DNA of 64,000 nucleotides. It comes from Pseudomonas profundi (GTDB lineage: Bacteria; Pseudomonadota; Gammaproteobacteria; Pseudomonadales; Pseudomonadaceae). The position numbers were made by a program, and so were the translations under genes. The notes beneath the pieces were generated by a model. The model ran no database searches, had not been told where the DNA came from, and saw only the letters and a list, made by a program, of their open reading frames with translations. Shown here piece after piece: positions 9,071 to 17,869 of the stretch. How positions within the stretch are numbered: the stretch's first letter is position 1; the number at the start of each line of letters is the position of its first letter. Where the stretch lies: assembly GCF_008638305.1 (NCBI RefSeq), contig NZ_VTPZ01000014.1:1-64000 (forward strand), read 5' to 3'.

Positions 9071-10057
9071 ATGCCAGTGACGAATGCCCGGAAGTTTCTG
9101 ATCGTTGGTCTCGCCTGTGGGGCGCTACAAGCGTCTGCGGTTGCCGATACGCTGTCGCTCAAGGTGGAAAACGACGCCTTTTCACGCAATAGCGACGGCC
9201 ATTACAGCAACGGTTTCGAGGTCTTCTGGTCATTCCAGCCGGAGCAACAGCACTGGTCACGCCGGCTCGCCGACTCGCTGCCCGGTTGGTCCGGAAGCGA
9301 GGTAGCCAACGTGTCCTACCGTGGCGGCCATCAGATCTATACGCCCTTTGACATCAACTACCGACGCCGGATTATCAATGACCGGCCCTACGCCGGGCTG
9401 TTCTTCCTCGGCACCTCGATATTTACCAATGAACAGCTGGACGGATGGCGCAAGGCCCGCGGCTTGCACCTTGATGCGGGCATGGTAGGACCCGCAGCCG
9501 GCGCCGAGAAGATCCAGCGCGCCGTACACAAGGTTACCGACAGCGATGAACCGATGGGCTGGGAACATCAGTTGGAAAACGAGCCCTTTATCAACCTGGG
9601 CTACGATCAGCGCTGGTGGAAACAGAACAACCTGCTGGGGCTGGATTTCGAATACGGCCCCAGTGCCGGCTTTACGCTCGGCAACCTGTATACCTACGCC
9701 TCCGCCGGGCTTGGGTTTCGCTTCGGGCATCGGCTGGATCGCAGCTTCAGCGTGCCCTCGGTTACGCCTGGGCGCAGCGGCAGTGAATATTTCACTTCCG
9801 GTAACGGTGTGAGCTGGTACGTTTTTGCCGACCTCGAAGGACGCTACATGGCGCAGAACATGTTGCTGGACGGCAACACCTGGACAGACAGCCATTCCGT
9901 GGATCGAGAGGAATGGGTGGGCGATGCCAAGGTCGGGCTAGCCTTTACCCTGAGCAACTGGCAGCTGGCCCTGGCCCAGGTATGGCGCACCAAGGAGTTC
10001 ACTGACCAGCACCAGCATGACGAGTTTGGTTCGATCACGCTTTCCAAGGCTTTCTGA
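9071..10057 (+). CDS. LpxR-like lipid A deacylase (DUF2219), outer-membrane protein
   Basis: This protein, 329 aa from the chosen start, is predicted to be an outer-membrane beta-barrel that may remove the 3'-acyloxyacyl chain of lipid A. The signal peptide ends near VADTLSLKVENDAF. The family active-site blocks are visible: N-D-x-F in VENDAFSRNSDGHYSNG and the motif INDRPYAGLFFLG. It ends in an aromatic residue (SITLSKAF), as outer-membrane barrels do. The ATG at 9071 has CCAGGAG upstream; the frame opens earlier at 9023 without a signal-like start. LpxR was characterised in Salmonella; activity here is inferred from family membership. Confidence 0.85.
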   Translation: MPVTNARKFLIVGLACGALQASAVADTLSLKVENDAFSRNSDGHYSNGFEVFWSFQPEQQHWSRRLADSLPGWSGSEVANVSYRGGHQIYTPFDINYRRRIINDRPYAGLFFLGTSIFTNEQLDGWRKARGLHLDAGMVGPAAGAEKIQRAVHKVTDSDEPMGWEHQLENEPFINLGYDQRWWKQNNLLGLDFEYGPSAGFTLGNLYTYASAGLGFRFGHRLDRSFSVPSVTPGRSGSEYFTSGNGVSWYVFADLEGRYMAQNMLLDGNTWTDSHSVDREEWVGDAKVGLAFTLSNWQLALAQVWRTKEFTDQHQHDEFGSITLSKAF

Positions 10058-10102
10058 TCAGCCAGCTGGCGCGGCCATGCGCGCCAGCATTTTCCGCTTC
10101 GG

Positions 10103-11011
10103 TCAGCCGCCCAGCGCCGCCGAGAACGTATCACATTGTGAGATATCGCCGCTCTCGAAGCCGCGACGGAACCACGACATGCGCTGCTCGGAGGTGCCAT
10201 GGGTGAAACTGTCCGGCACCACATCCTGCCCCGCCTGCTTCTGCAACCTGTCATCACCGATGGCCGAGGCAGCCCTGAGCGCTTCCTCCAGATCGCCCTC
10301 TTCCAATAACTGGCGCTCTTCGTTAGCGCTATAACCCCATACGCCGGCGAAGCAATCAGCCTGCAATTCCTGGCGTACCGACAGCTCATTCACCTCGGCC
10401 TGGCTTCTGCCCTGACCGGCGCTACGAACCTTGGCGCTGATGCCGAGCAGGTTCTGCACGTGATGCCCGACTTCATGCGCAATGACATATGCCTGGGCAA
10501 AATCCCCGGGCGCGCCGAGCTGTTGCTTGAGATCACGGAAGAAGGTCAGGTCGAGGTAAACCTGATTATCGCCAGGACAATAGAAGGGACCGACCGCCGA
10601 GCTGGCGGTACCGCAAGCAGAATTCACACGATCGGAGAACAGCACGAGGGTGGGTTCCTGATAGTTTTCGCCTGCAGCGGCAAAAATGCCGTTCCAGGTT
10701 TCTTCGGTATCCGCCAGCACCACCGAAACAAAGTCGGAAAGCTCCTGTTCCTGCGGGGTGAGTTCGCGCGGTGCCTGGGCGACATTGGATGCGCCACCGT
10801 CGACAAACTGCAGCAGATCGATGCCCAGCATCCGCGCGCCGATAAACGCGACCACACCCAACGCCAATACGATGCGGCCGATCTTGCTACGCAGCATCAT
10901 CGGCAAAAACCGCAACAACAGCAGCAGCCCGCCCCCGCCTGCTCCGCCCCGCAAGGGTTGACCACGCCGATCTTCGATATTGCTGCTACGTCGTCTGCCT
11001 CGCCAATCCAT
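10103..11011 (-). CDS. YpfJ-type neutral zinc metallopeptidase
   Basis: This 302-aa membrane-anchored protein starts MDWRGRRRSSNIEDRRG, followed by a glycine-rich stretch and a single membrane segment around residues 45-65. The rest is likely periplasmic. The zinc site reads IAHEVGHHVQN (HExxH), and QELQADCFAGVWG supplies the downstream acidic metal ligand typical of this family. A strong AAGGGGG ribosome-binding site precedes the ATG. It is a common gammaproteobacterial gene whose physiological substrate is unknown. It converges with the LpxR-like gene. Confidence 0.87.
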   Translation of the reverse strand: MDWRGRRRSSNIEDRRGQPLRGGAGGGGLLLLLRFLPMMLRSKIGRIVLALGVVAFIGARMLGIDLLQFVDGGASNVAQAPRELTPQEQELSDFVSVVLADTEETWNGIFAAAGENYQEPTLVLFSDRVNSACGTASSAVGPFYCPGDNQVYLDLTFFRDLKQQLGAPGDFAQAYVIAHEVGHHVQNLLGISAKVRSAGQGRSQAEVNELSVRQELQADCFAGVWGYSANEERQLLEEGDLEEALRAASAIGDDRLQKQAGQDVVPDSFTHGTSEQRMSWFRRGFESGDISQCDTFSAALGG

Positions 11012-11136
11012 CGAGCCCCCTTAGGTGACACCGTCAGAATTCAACTGTGAGATATGCCGCTCCACTCCCACATATAAAGAGCGAAACGCCTACCTTATCC
11101 TAGTACGAAACGTGCAAAGCGGCCGGAGCAGGTTAT

Positions 11137-11159
11137 GGCCGGGCAAGCACTGCCCGGCC
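11137..11159. terminator. GC-rich hairpin downstream of the phosphoribosyltransferase-HAD gene
   Basis: A 9-bp perfect stem (GGCCGGGCA/TGCCCGGCC) has a 5-nt loop and lies 30 bp past the stop of the minus-strand gene at 11189. No clear U-tract follows, so it may be a weak terminator or an RNA-stabilising hairpin. Confidence 0.5.
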
Positions 11160-11188
11160 GAAGCCAAAGAAATGCGGGATGCGGAGGG

Positions 11189-12166
11189 TCAGGTAATGCG
11201 TGTTGCGGCGGTGGGAGACGCTTGCCGGCTCAACATCAGGCCAAGGCGGTACTTGAGCTGCCTGATCTTTTCCAACAGCCCGCCCCTCGATTGCGCATCA
11301 TCCGGATGAAACGCCATGCCAGGCACATACATACGATTGGTTTCCACACAGAACACCGGCTTACCGGCTGCTTCCATGATACCCACCGCCTGCGCCTTCT
11401 CACTCTCGATAAACAGCACAGAGTCCGGCAGGCTACGATAGACTTCGGCCTTGAACCGATAATGAATACGCAACCGCTGCCGCTCCGCCGCCGAGGGCAG
11501 ATTCAACATGTGCAACTGCCCGTATCGAACCCCCTGGCGCTCCAGCCACTGCTCGGTTTGTTCGCGGTATTTCTCCAACCGGCTGGTCACCAGATGAGCG
11601 ACCGGCTGGGAAGGAATGTGCAATGGCAGCGTGTTGTTCAGAAACTGCAGATACTTCTCGCCATCGTCGTTTTCCGCAACGGTCGGATCGAGGCAAAGCA
11701 CGCCGTCGATATCCAGGCAGGCATTATTGATAAGCGGATCATGCATCATGTTCCATTCGAAGACCCGTGGGCTGTCGACGACGTCAAGATGATGGTCAGC
11801 CTGATTAACCTCGGCCTTCTCGGGAAAAGCGATCAGAGTGATCACCTTTCCGGAAAACAGCCTGGCCATTTCTGTCGCCACCTTGCGGATGGGTTTTGAC
11901 TCATTGTGAACATCGTCCACGACCAGAATTTTTTTCGCATCCCAGCACCGGGCCAGCGAGCTGGCAGCCGTGTTGGCAGGCGTTACCTTATCGTTACGCA
12001 GGAAGGCATCAAGGCTGGTGTGGGGCAGGTTCAGCTTCAGCGAAACAATGTCCGCCAGAAGCATTCCGTAGCGACTCGTACCAACAATCAAATCCACATC
12101 CGCGGGCAGCTTGCCGGCACCGTAGTTCATGAGAGTCGTCACGTCGCTTATGCTTTTATAATTCAC
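11189..12166 (-). CDS. Phosphoribosyltransferase-HAD phosphatase fusion
   Basis: This 325-aa soluble protein joins two domains. The N-terminal half (about 1-150) is a type I phosphoribosyltransferase with the PRPP-binding loop ILVVDDVHNES. The C-terminal half opens with a HAD motif I, CLDIDGVLCLDPT, and continues as a HAD-like phosphatase. The start is GTG, preceded at 6 bp by AAAGGAG. Such pairs are known in capsule loci and in tellurite/stress (Ter-type) gene clusters, where they are proposed to make or process a nucleoside-like metabolite. Here the gene stands alone with no such neighbours. The substrate is unknown. Confidence 0.75.
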   Translation of the reverse strand: MNYKSISDVTTLMNYGAGKLPADVDLIVGTSRYGMLLADIVSLKLNLPHTSLDAFLRNDKVTPANTAASSLARCWDAKKILVVDDVHNESKPIRKVATEMARLFSGKVITLIAFPEKAEVNQADHHLDVVDSPRVFEWNMMHDPLINNACLDIDGVLCLDPTVAENDDGEKYLQFLNNTLPLHIPSQPVAHLVTSRLEKYREQTEQWLERQGVRYGQLHMLNLPSAAERQRLRIHYRFKAEVYRSLPDSVLFIESEKAQAVGIMEAAGKPVFCVETNRMYVPGMAFHPDDAQSRGGLLEKIRQLKYRLGLMLSRQASPTAATRIT

Positions 12167-12355
12167 CGATCACTCCTTTGTTCGTTATGCGAGCACCCCG
12201 GATGATCCGCAGGTATACCCATGCTGCGACCAGGCTTGGATGAAAGGGTTCCGCTAACCTGGTCAAATGGCGCAGGCTGGCGCACCTGGCAAACTTTCCG
12301 GCCGCAATGGACTCAACTGGCATGCATTCATTCTTCTGACGCTGGTTGTTAGCCG

Positions 12356-12970
12356 TTGAACAAGACTCTGATCGCCTGTGGGCTTGGCATCCTTCTGTTA
12401 GCCTCCGGTTTGCCGGTCGCTTACCTGGCGTGGCCTGCCCGCACGCCCGCCTCGGTTGCCATCGCCGAAGGTGCAGCCATTGGCGGCCCCTTCGAACTAC
12501 GTGATCCCACCGGCCGAACCGTTACCGAGCAAACCTTCCGCGGTCAGTGGACCTTGATGTTTTTCGGCTTCACCCACTGCCCTGATGTCTGCCCAACGGC
12601 GCTCACAAGAGTAGCCGCAATTCTGCGAACGCTCGACCAGCAAGCCGGGCAGTTACAACCTTTATTCATCACCCTGGATCCCGAGCGCGACACGCCTGAG
12701 ATACTGTCCGACTACACCCGGCATTTCGATCCGCGCATTCTGGGTTTGACCGGCACACCCGAACAGATAGACGCTATATCCGACGCGTACCGTGTTTATG
12801 CCAGGAAGGTGCCTATGGGCGATTCCTATACGCTGGATCATAGCGCTGTGATGTACCTGATCGGTCCGGATGGCGAGCTGGTCAAGCACTTCACCCAGCA
12901 GATGGATACGAACGCCATGGCCCGCGAAATCGCCGACGCCTTGCCCCGCTCCGCCGGAGATCATCAATGA
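12356..12970 (+). CDS. SCO1/SenC copper chaperone
   Basis: This 204-aa protein has an N-terminal membrane anchor (residues 5-26) and a periplasmic thioredoxin-fold domain that delivers Cu to the CuA site of cytochrome oxidase. The Cu ligands are visible: CxxxC in FTHCPDVCPTAL and the downstream His in LDHSAVMYLIGPDG. The start appears to be TTG at 12356: an in-frame stop lies just upstream at 12350 and no other start precedes the hydrophobic anchor. It overlaps the following ctaG-like gene by 4 bp (ATGA), so the two are translationally coupled. Confidence 0.87.
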   Translation: MNKTLIACGLGILLLASGLPVAYLAWPARTPASVAIAEGAAIGGPFELRDPTGRTVTEQTFRGQWTLMFFGFTHCPDVCPTALTRVAAILRTLDQQAGQLQPLFITLDPERDTPEILSDYTRHFDPRILGLTGTPEQIDAISDAYRVYARKVPMGDSYTLDHSAVMYLIGPDGELVKHFTQQMDTNAMAREIADALPRSAGDHQ

Positions 12971-13611
12971 GAGCCATCCGCGAATCGTGGCCACTCACGT
13001 TGGGCTTTCTGCTGCTGGCCGGCTTCTGGCTTGGTCCTTTACCTGCAATGAGTCGCACGGCGTTTTCTGCGCATATGCTGCTGCACCTGGGTATCGTTGC
13101 GCTGGTCGCCCCGCTCCTGGCGCTGGGGCTGTCCCGCGCTGGCGTTCAGCTGGACGGCATGCGCAATCTTCGCGGCTGGGCGATCCTGGCGTTCTCTGTA
13201 GAAATGATCGTCGTCTGGGGCTGGCATGCACCCGCGCTACATGAAGCCGCCGCGCGTCACGTATCCGTCTTTGTCGTACAGCAGCTCAGCTTTCTGGTTG
13301 CCGGCCTGGCCGTCTGGTTGCTGGGCTTCGCGGCCCGCTCAAAGGCAGCGGCGAGCACAACTGTGATAGGGTTCTTCTTCAGCTTCGTACATATGACCAT
13401 GTTGGGCATGCTGCTGATTCTCGCGCCTGCGCTCATCTACCCCGCCGACCTCTGCCTCGGTGCCTTTGGCTTCGAGCAGCTGGAGGACCAGCGATTTGGC
13501 GGCATATTGATGGCCGCCTGGGGTGGTTTGATATACATGGCCGGCGGCGTGGTGTTCGGTACCCGCCTGCTGCTGCGTGATGAGCCGGACGACAGCGGCG
13601 CCGCCGCGTGA
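12967..13611 (+). CDS. CtaG/Caa3-type cytochrome oxidase assembly protein
   Basis: This 214-aa integral membrane protein with about six hydrophobic segments belongs to the caa3_CtaG family, which helps insert copper into cytochrome oxidase. Conserved His-bearing segments include MLLHLGIVAL, WGWHAPALHEAA and FVHMTMLGMLL. It overlaps the SCO1 gene by 4 bp, consistent with a shared role in CuA/CuB delivery. No oxidase structural genes are in the window. Confidence 0.85.
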   Translation: MRAIRESWPLTLGFLLLAGFWLGPLPAMSRTAFSAHMLLHLGIVALVAPLLALGLSRAGVQLDGMRNLRGWAILAFSVEMIVVWGWHAPALHEAAARHVSVFVVQQLSFLVAGLAVWLLGFAARSKAAASTTVIGFFFSFVHMTMLGMLLILAPALIYPADLCLGAFGFEQLEDQRFGGILMAAWGGLIYMAGGVVFGTRLLLRDEPDDSGAAA

Positions 13612-13646
13612 TCGGCCGCAGCGCGTCCGTAAGAACTTAAGCTCGA

Positions 13647-14426
13647 TTACTGATTTCCCGACAGCGGCCCCATGATCTTATTCAGCGTGTCGGGCTGCGG
13701 TGCACCCTGCTGTTGCTGCAACCGGTTGTTCTCATCCATGAAGTAAATGGCCGGCGTAGCAGAGGCGCCCATCTCGCCCATCAACGCCAGGTTCGCCTGT
13801 AGCTGTTCGTCCAGGTCAGCGGGGATATTCTTCATTGCCTTGAGCGTGCTGGCCTTGCCCGCCGCCTCATGTTCATTGAGTGCCTGCTCCGGGTTATCAG
13901 CGGCTAACAGCGCTGCGGATTTGCCTGCGCTATCCGGGCGCAGCATACCCACCATGACGTGACGAACCTGCACATCGCCCGCCTCGACCCAGGGGCGCGC
14001 CTGTTCCCAGAACATGTTGCAGAACGGACAGTTCGGGTCGGAGAACATGTAGACGATGCGCGGCGCGTCCGCAGAGCCATCCGCAATCCAGGTGCTGTCT
14101 TCCAGACGCTGCCACATTTCCTTACCCATTGGCTCATAGACCAGTTGCTCCAGCTGCGGACGGCTCAGGTCTTCGCCCTGAGTATTGACCAGGGTGCCCA
14201 CCAGCACATGCTCCCCGTCCGGCGTCAGGTACAGGGAAACGCCCTGGCCGTTAAATCGGGCGGCATACCCCTTGAGCCCGCCCGGTGCGTCAAAGCTGCC
14301 GACGATTTCAGCGCCACGGGCTTCAACGGCCTTGACCGCAGCGGGCAGCTCCTCGGCGACGCCCAGCGGCGCAGATAACATGGCAACAGCAGAGACAATC
14401 AGGGACATCGGAAAAGTGTGTTTCAT
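13647..14426 (-). CDS. dsbG: DsbG-like periplasmic disulfide isomerase
   Basis: This 259-aa protein has a signal peptide (first 24 residues, ending VAEEL) and a thioredoxin-fold domain with the active site CPFC in FSDPNCPFCNMFWEQ. The N-terminal 70 residues match the DsbC/DsbG dimerisation domain. It is the last gene of an overlapping dsbD-dsbE-dsbG operon. P. aeruginosa PA2478-PA2476 has the same order, recalled from the literature. It would protect or repair oxidised periplasmic thiols, kept reduced by the upstream DsbD. The stop lies 35 bp from the convergent ctaG stop. Confidence 0.88.
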   Translation of the reverse strand: MKHTFPMSLIVSAVAMLSAPLGVAEELPAAVKAVEARGAEIVGSFDAPGGLKGYAARFNGQGVSLYLTPDGEHVLVGTLVNTQGEDLSRPQLEQLVYEPMGKEMWQRLEDSTWIADGSADAPRIVYMFSDPNCPFCNMFWEQARPWVEAGDVQVRHVMVGMLRPDSAGKSAALLAADNPEQALNEHEAAGKASTLKAMKNIPADLDEQLQANLALMGEMGASATPAIYFMDENNRLQQQQGAPQPDTLNKIMGPLSGNQ

Positions 14427-15238
14427 GGTTGAGCATCCATCTTGAGTTTATCCAGTTCGCGCGCCAGGCTGGCCCGCGACAGCTCACCGAGGTGGCTACC
14501 CACCTGGCGACCTTCGGCATCGTAAAAAATCGTTGTAGGGAGCGCGGCCGAGCCCAGCTTCTGGCCTAGTTGCCCGCCGGTATCCAGCAGCACGTTTTCC
14601 AGCCCCAGCCCTTGCGAGGCCAGAAATTCGCCTATGACGGTCTCGCCTTCACCCTGATTGACGAACAGGAATGTGAGGTCGCTCTCCTTGCGCTGCGCTT
14701 CCGCCAACACGGGCATTTCCCGTCGGCACGGCGGGCACCAGGTCGCCCAGAGGTTGATTACCAGCGGCTTGCCTACATAGTCCTCCAGCGCGACCGGGGC
14801 GCCCTGGTTGTCGCGCAGCGCCAACTCCGGCAGCCGCGTGCCCTGCTCGAAGGCGTGCAACACAAAGCTGCTGAACCCCCAGACCAGCACGCCCACAGCC
14901 ATCGCCGACCCCAGCGGTTTGAGCAGCGTCTGTTCGCGCCACGCCAGCCACGCCCCCAGCAACACCGCCGCCACTACGCCCGGCCAGGCGATGAAGCCGC
15001 CATCGCGGATGTCGATTACGCCCCAGGGTTCATCCCGAAAGTGTTCGAAATACACCACCACGAATGCCAGGCGCGCGACCAGCAGTGCCACCAGCAACAA
15101 CTTGAACAGTTGCGCCTCAGGGTTGAGCTTGCTGCGGCGCCCGACCCACCAACCGGTCAGCGTCGCAAGCAGCAAGCTCACCATTAATATGATGTGCGGC
15201 ACGGCCAATGCGAGCGGACCTACATTCATCGTCAACAT
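14423..15238 (-). CDS. dsbE: TlpA/DsbE-like thioredoxin with N-terminal membrane domain
   Basis: This 271-aa protein has about four membrane segments in residues 1-125, followed by a periplasmic TlpA-type thioredoxin domain with the site WATWCPPCRREMPV. Most TlpA/DsbE proteins have a single anchor, so the multi-pass N-terminus is unusual. It overlaps the dsbD stop by 1 bp (TGATG) and the dsbG start by 4 bp, so all three are coupled. It is probably a partner that passes electrons from DsbD to periplasmic targets. The start could also be the ATG at 15229. Confidence 0.84.
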   Translation of the reverse strand: MLTMNVGPLALAVPHIILMVSLLLATLTGWWVGRRSKLNPEAQLFKLLLVALLVARLAFVVVYFEHFRDEPWGVIDIRDGGFIAWPGVVAAVLLGAWLAWREQTLLKPLGSAMAVGVLVWGFSSFVLHAFEQGTRLPELALRDNQGAPVALEDYVGKPLVINLWATWCPPCRREMPVLAEAQRKESDLTFLFVNQGEGETVIGEFLASQGLGLENVLLDTGGQLGQKLGSAALPTTIFYDAEGRQVGSHLGELSRASLARELDKLKMDAQP

Positions 15239-16986
15239 CAGCCGCGCTCCATTGTTTCATTCCAGTTGGCCAGAAATTGTCTGGCATCCACTTCGCCGGT
15301 GATGCGCTGCGAGCGTCGCTCCACGCCGTCAGGCCCGATCCAGAGCAGCGTCGGCGGACCCATTACCTGATAGCGACCCAGCAGCTCCCGGGAGGCTGCG
15401 TTGGTGTCTGTGACGTCGGGCCGCAGGATGCGCACGTCTTCAAGGGCCGCTTGCACCTCGGCATTACCAAACACCTCCCGCTCCATCACCTTGCAGGACA
15501 CGCACCAGTCAGCGTAGTAATCGACCAGCGCCCATTGTCCGGCCGCTTTGGCGGCTGCGAGTTCACTGTCGAGCACGGCCGGCTCGCTAAAGCCGACATA
15601 CCTTTCGCCCATCTCACCAGCCTGAACGGTCGCCACACCACCGGTGAATATCGCCAGCGGACGTAAGGGGTCATGCGCGCCGCCGGCAGCGCCGAGCAAC
15701 ATGGCGATCCCCCAGATACCCGCCAGCGATGCAACCGCCCGGCTCAACGCTTTGTGCTTCTGCAGCTCACGCGCCAGCTGCAGCAGACCGCTGGCCAACA
15801 CCACCAACAGCGCGCCCCACAGCCCTACCCATAGCGAGTCCGACAGCAGCGGCCGCAGTACATAGAGCGCTGCAATCAGGAACAGGAAGCCAAAGGACAC
15901 CTTGACGCGGTCCATCCATGCGCCCGGTTTGGGCAGAAAGCGGTTGCCCAGCGTGACCAGCAACACCAGCGGCGTGCCTATACCCAGGCCCAGCGCGAAC
16001 AACACCAACCCGCCGTGTATGGCATTGCCGCTTTGCGCGATATATAACAGCGCCGCAGCCAGGGGCGCGGTCATGCAGGGTCCGACCAGCAAACCGGAGA
16101 GCACGCCCAACACACCGGCACCCGCGAGGCTGCCGCCCTTGCGCTTGCGCCCGGCATTCTCCAGGCGATCGCGCAGGCTAGCCGGCAGTTGCAGCTCGAA
16201 GAAGCCGAACATGGGCAGGGACAACAATATGAACAGCCCGGCAAAGCTCGCGATCAACCAGGGCTGCATCAGCAGACCCTGCAGATTGGCGCCAAGCAAT
16301 GCGGCTACAACGCCGAGTGCGGCATATACCAGCGCCATGCTGACGACATAGGCAATCGCCAGGGCAAAGCCGCGCCGCGGCGTCGCCCCGCTACCGACGA
16401 CAATCCCCGCAAGAATCGGCAGCATCGGCAGCGAACAGGGTGCAAAGGCCAGGAGCAAGCCCAGACCGAAGAAAACCAGCAGGCTCAGCCACAGCGCCTG
16501 TTGCTGCAGGCCACTGACCAGTGCTTCGTCATCGGCCTGGACCGAACCCGACGCACTCGCCGGCCCTGCACCGTCCAGACTGACCTGTTTCGACTGCGGC
16601 GGGTAGCACAAGCCGGCGTCCGCACAGCCCTGCCAGCCAAGCTCAATGGAGTTGGCGGCCGCTTGCGGAATGACCACTTCCAGACTGCCCCGGTAGATTT
16701 GCGAGTCGCCAAAAAACTCATCGGTGTAAGGCTCGCCCGGCGGCAAGGTGGGTTGAGAATCGGCATCCAGGCCGCCGAAACTGAGACGCTCCTGATACAG
16801 GTAATACCCGGGCGCGATATCCCACCGAACCAGCGTTCCGCCCTCCTCCTGCGGCTCGACATGCAGCTCAAATGCCTGATCCACAGGCAGAAAATCCTCT
16901 CGCTGCCCGCCGCTTGAAAATAGCGAGGCGTTTGCTGTCTGCAGCAGCCAGACACATGACACCAGTAAAAAAACGATCGCGCGCAT
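15238..16986 (-). CDS. dsbD: Thiol:disulfide interchange protein DsbD
   Basis: This 582-aa inner-membrane reductase transfers electrons from cytosolic thioredoxin to periplasmic thiol proteins. It shows the usual three parts. The N-terminal periplasmic domain follows a signal peptide and contains the pair in CADAGLCYPP. The eight-helix membrane domain contains FAPCSLPMLPILAG and VGPCMTAPLAAALL. The C-terminal thioredoxin domain has YADWCVSCKVMEREVF. It is the first gene of the dsbD-dsbE-dsbG operon and is divergent from the dsbR-dsbS genes, which probably regulate it. Confidence 0.92.
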   Translation of the reverse strand: MRAIVFLLVSCVWLLQTANASLFSSGGQREDFLPVDQAFELHVEPQEEGGTLVRWDIAPGYYLYQERLSFGGLDADSQPTLPPGEPYTDEFFGDSQIYRGSLEVVIPQAAANSIELGWQGCADAGLCYPPQSKQVSLDGAGPASASGSVQADDEALVSGLQQQALWLSLLVFFGLGLLLAFAPCSLPMLPILAGIVVGSGATPRRGFALAIAYVVSMALVYAALGVVAALLGANLQGLLMQPWLIASFAGLFILLSLPMFGFFELQLPASLRDRLENAGRKRKGGSLAGAGVLGVLSGLLVGPCMTAPLAAALLYIAQSGNAIHGGLVLFALGLGIGTPLVLLVTLGNRFLPKPGAWMDRVKVSFGFLFLIAALYVLRPLLSDSLWVGLWGALLVVLASGLLQLARELQKHKALSRAVASLAGIWGIAMLLGAAGGAHDPLRPLAIFTGGVATVQAGEMGERYVGFSEPAVLDSELAAAKAAGQWALVDYYADWCVSCKVMEREVFGNAEVQAALEDVRILRPDVTDTNAASRELLGRYQVMGPPTLLWIGPDGVERRSQRITGEVDARQFLANWNETMERG

Positions 16987-17030
16987 AGATCCCTACCCGG
17001 TAAACAGTCCAGCGGAGCATGGCGATCCGG

Positions 17031-17048
17031 GATTAACTGGCGATTAAC
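17031..17048. promoter_or_regulatory. Candidate DsbR operator: tandem GATTAAC repeats in the dsbD/dsbR divergent promoter
   Basis: Two direct GATTAAC copies (17031-17037 and 17042-17048) are spaced 11 bp start to start, the helical spacing typical of OmpR-family response-regulator boxes. A third, inverted copy (CGTTAATC, 17133-17140) lies nearer dsbR. This is a pattern call; no binding data are known to me. Confidence 0.5.
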
Positions 17049-17182
17049 GTCAGCGGATCGCGGCCAGTATTGCGCACCGGCCCACCCGGCAAGCCAAACG
17101 CCACCCGCCCGGGTGCTATGCTCATAACGCTCCGTTAATCCTGGCGGAGTACACATCCCATATACTTTCAACGAACCGTCCC

Positions 17183-17869
17183 ATGCACGTATTGCTCACC
17201 GAAGACAACGCACTCATTGCCAGCGGCGTCACTGCCGGGCTTGGAGCCCAGGGCTTTGTGGTAACGCACGCGGCTACGGCCGCGCATGCTGATGCCACGC
17301 TGCGTAACGCAGAGGTCGACGTGATGATTCTGGATCTCGGGTTGCCCGATGAGGATGGCTTGCAACTTCTGCAGCGCCTGCGCCGACGCGGTGTTGAATT
17401 GCCCGTATTGATCCTGACCGCCCGCGATGCGGTAACCGAGCGCGTCGCGGGTTTGCAGGCAGGCGCTGATGATTACCTGATCAAACCCTTCGACCTGCGC
17501 GAACTGGCCGCACGTCTGCACACACTGCTGCGCCGCGCCGCCGGGCGTAGCAGCCACCTGATCGAACATGGCCGGCTGACCTACGATCCGGCAGCCTGCA
17601 CCGCCACCTTCAATGGCGAGTCGATTGAGCTATCACGCCGCGAGCAGTCGCTCTTGCAGGCACTGTTGCAGAACCCCGGCCGCGTACTCTCGGCCGAGCA
17701 ACTGAAAGACGCGGTGTACGGATTAAGCGACGAGGTCGAGAGCAACGCCTTGAACGTGCATATCCATCATCTGCGCCGCAAGCTGGGTGGCGGCATTGTC
17801 GAGACCGTACGCGGCCTCGGCTATCGCCTGGGGCCGGCGGGGCATTCATCGGATCATTCCGCCTCATGA
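17183..17869 (+). CDS. dsbR: OmpR-family response regulator (DsbR-like)
   Basis: This 228-aa protein has a receiver domain with the acidic pocket ED at 7-8, phosphoacceptor Asp 51 (LDLGLPDEDG) and conserved Lys in LIKPFD, followed by a C-terminal winged helix ending ETVRGLGYRLG. It overlaps the sensor kinase by 4 bp. Location beside dsbDEG matches P. aeruginosa PA2479, described as the copper-responsive regulator DsbR. Direct control of dsbD is inferred from this synteny and the GATTAAC repeats between the genes. Confidence 0.88.
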   Translation: MHVLLTEDNALIASGVTAGLGAQGFVVTHAATAAHADATLRNAEVDVMILDLGLPDEDGLQLLQRLRRRGVELPVLILTARDAVTERVAGLQAGADDYLIKPFDLRELAARLHTLLRRAAGRSSHLIEHGRLTYDPAACTATFNGESIELSRREQSLLQALLQNPGRVLSAEQLKDAVYGLSDEVESNALNVHIHHLRRKLGGGIVETVRGLGYRLGPAGHSSDHSAS

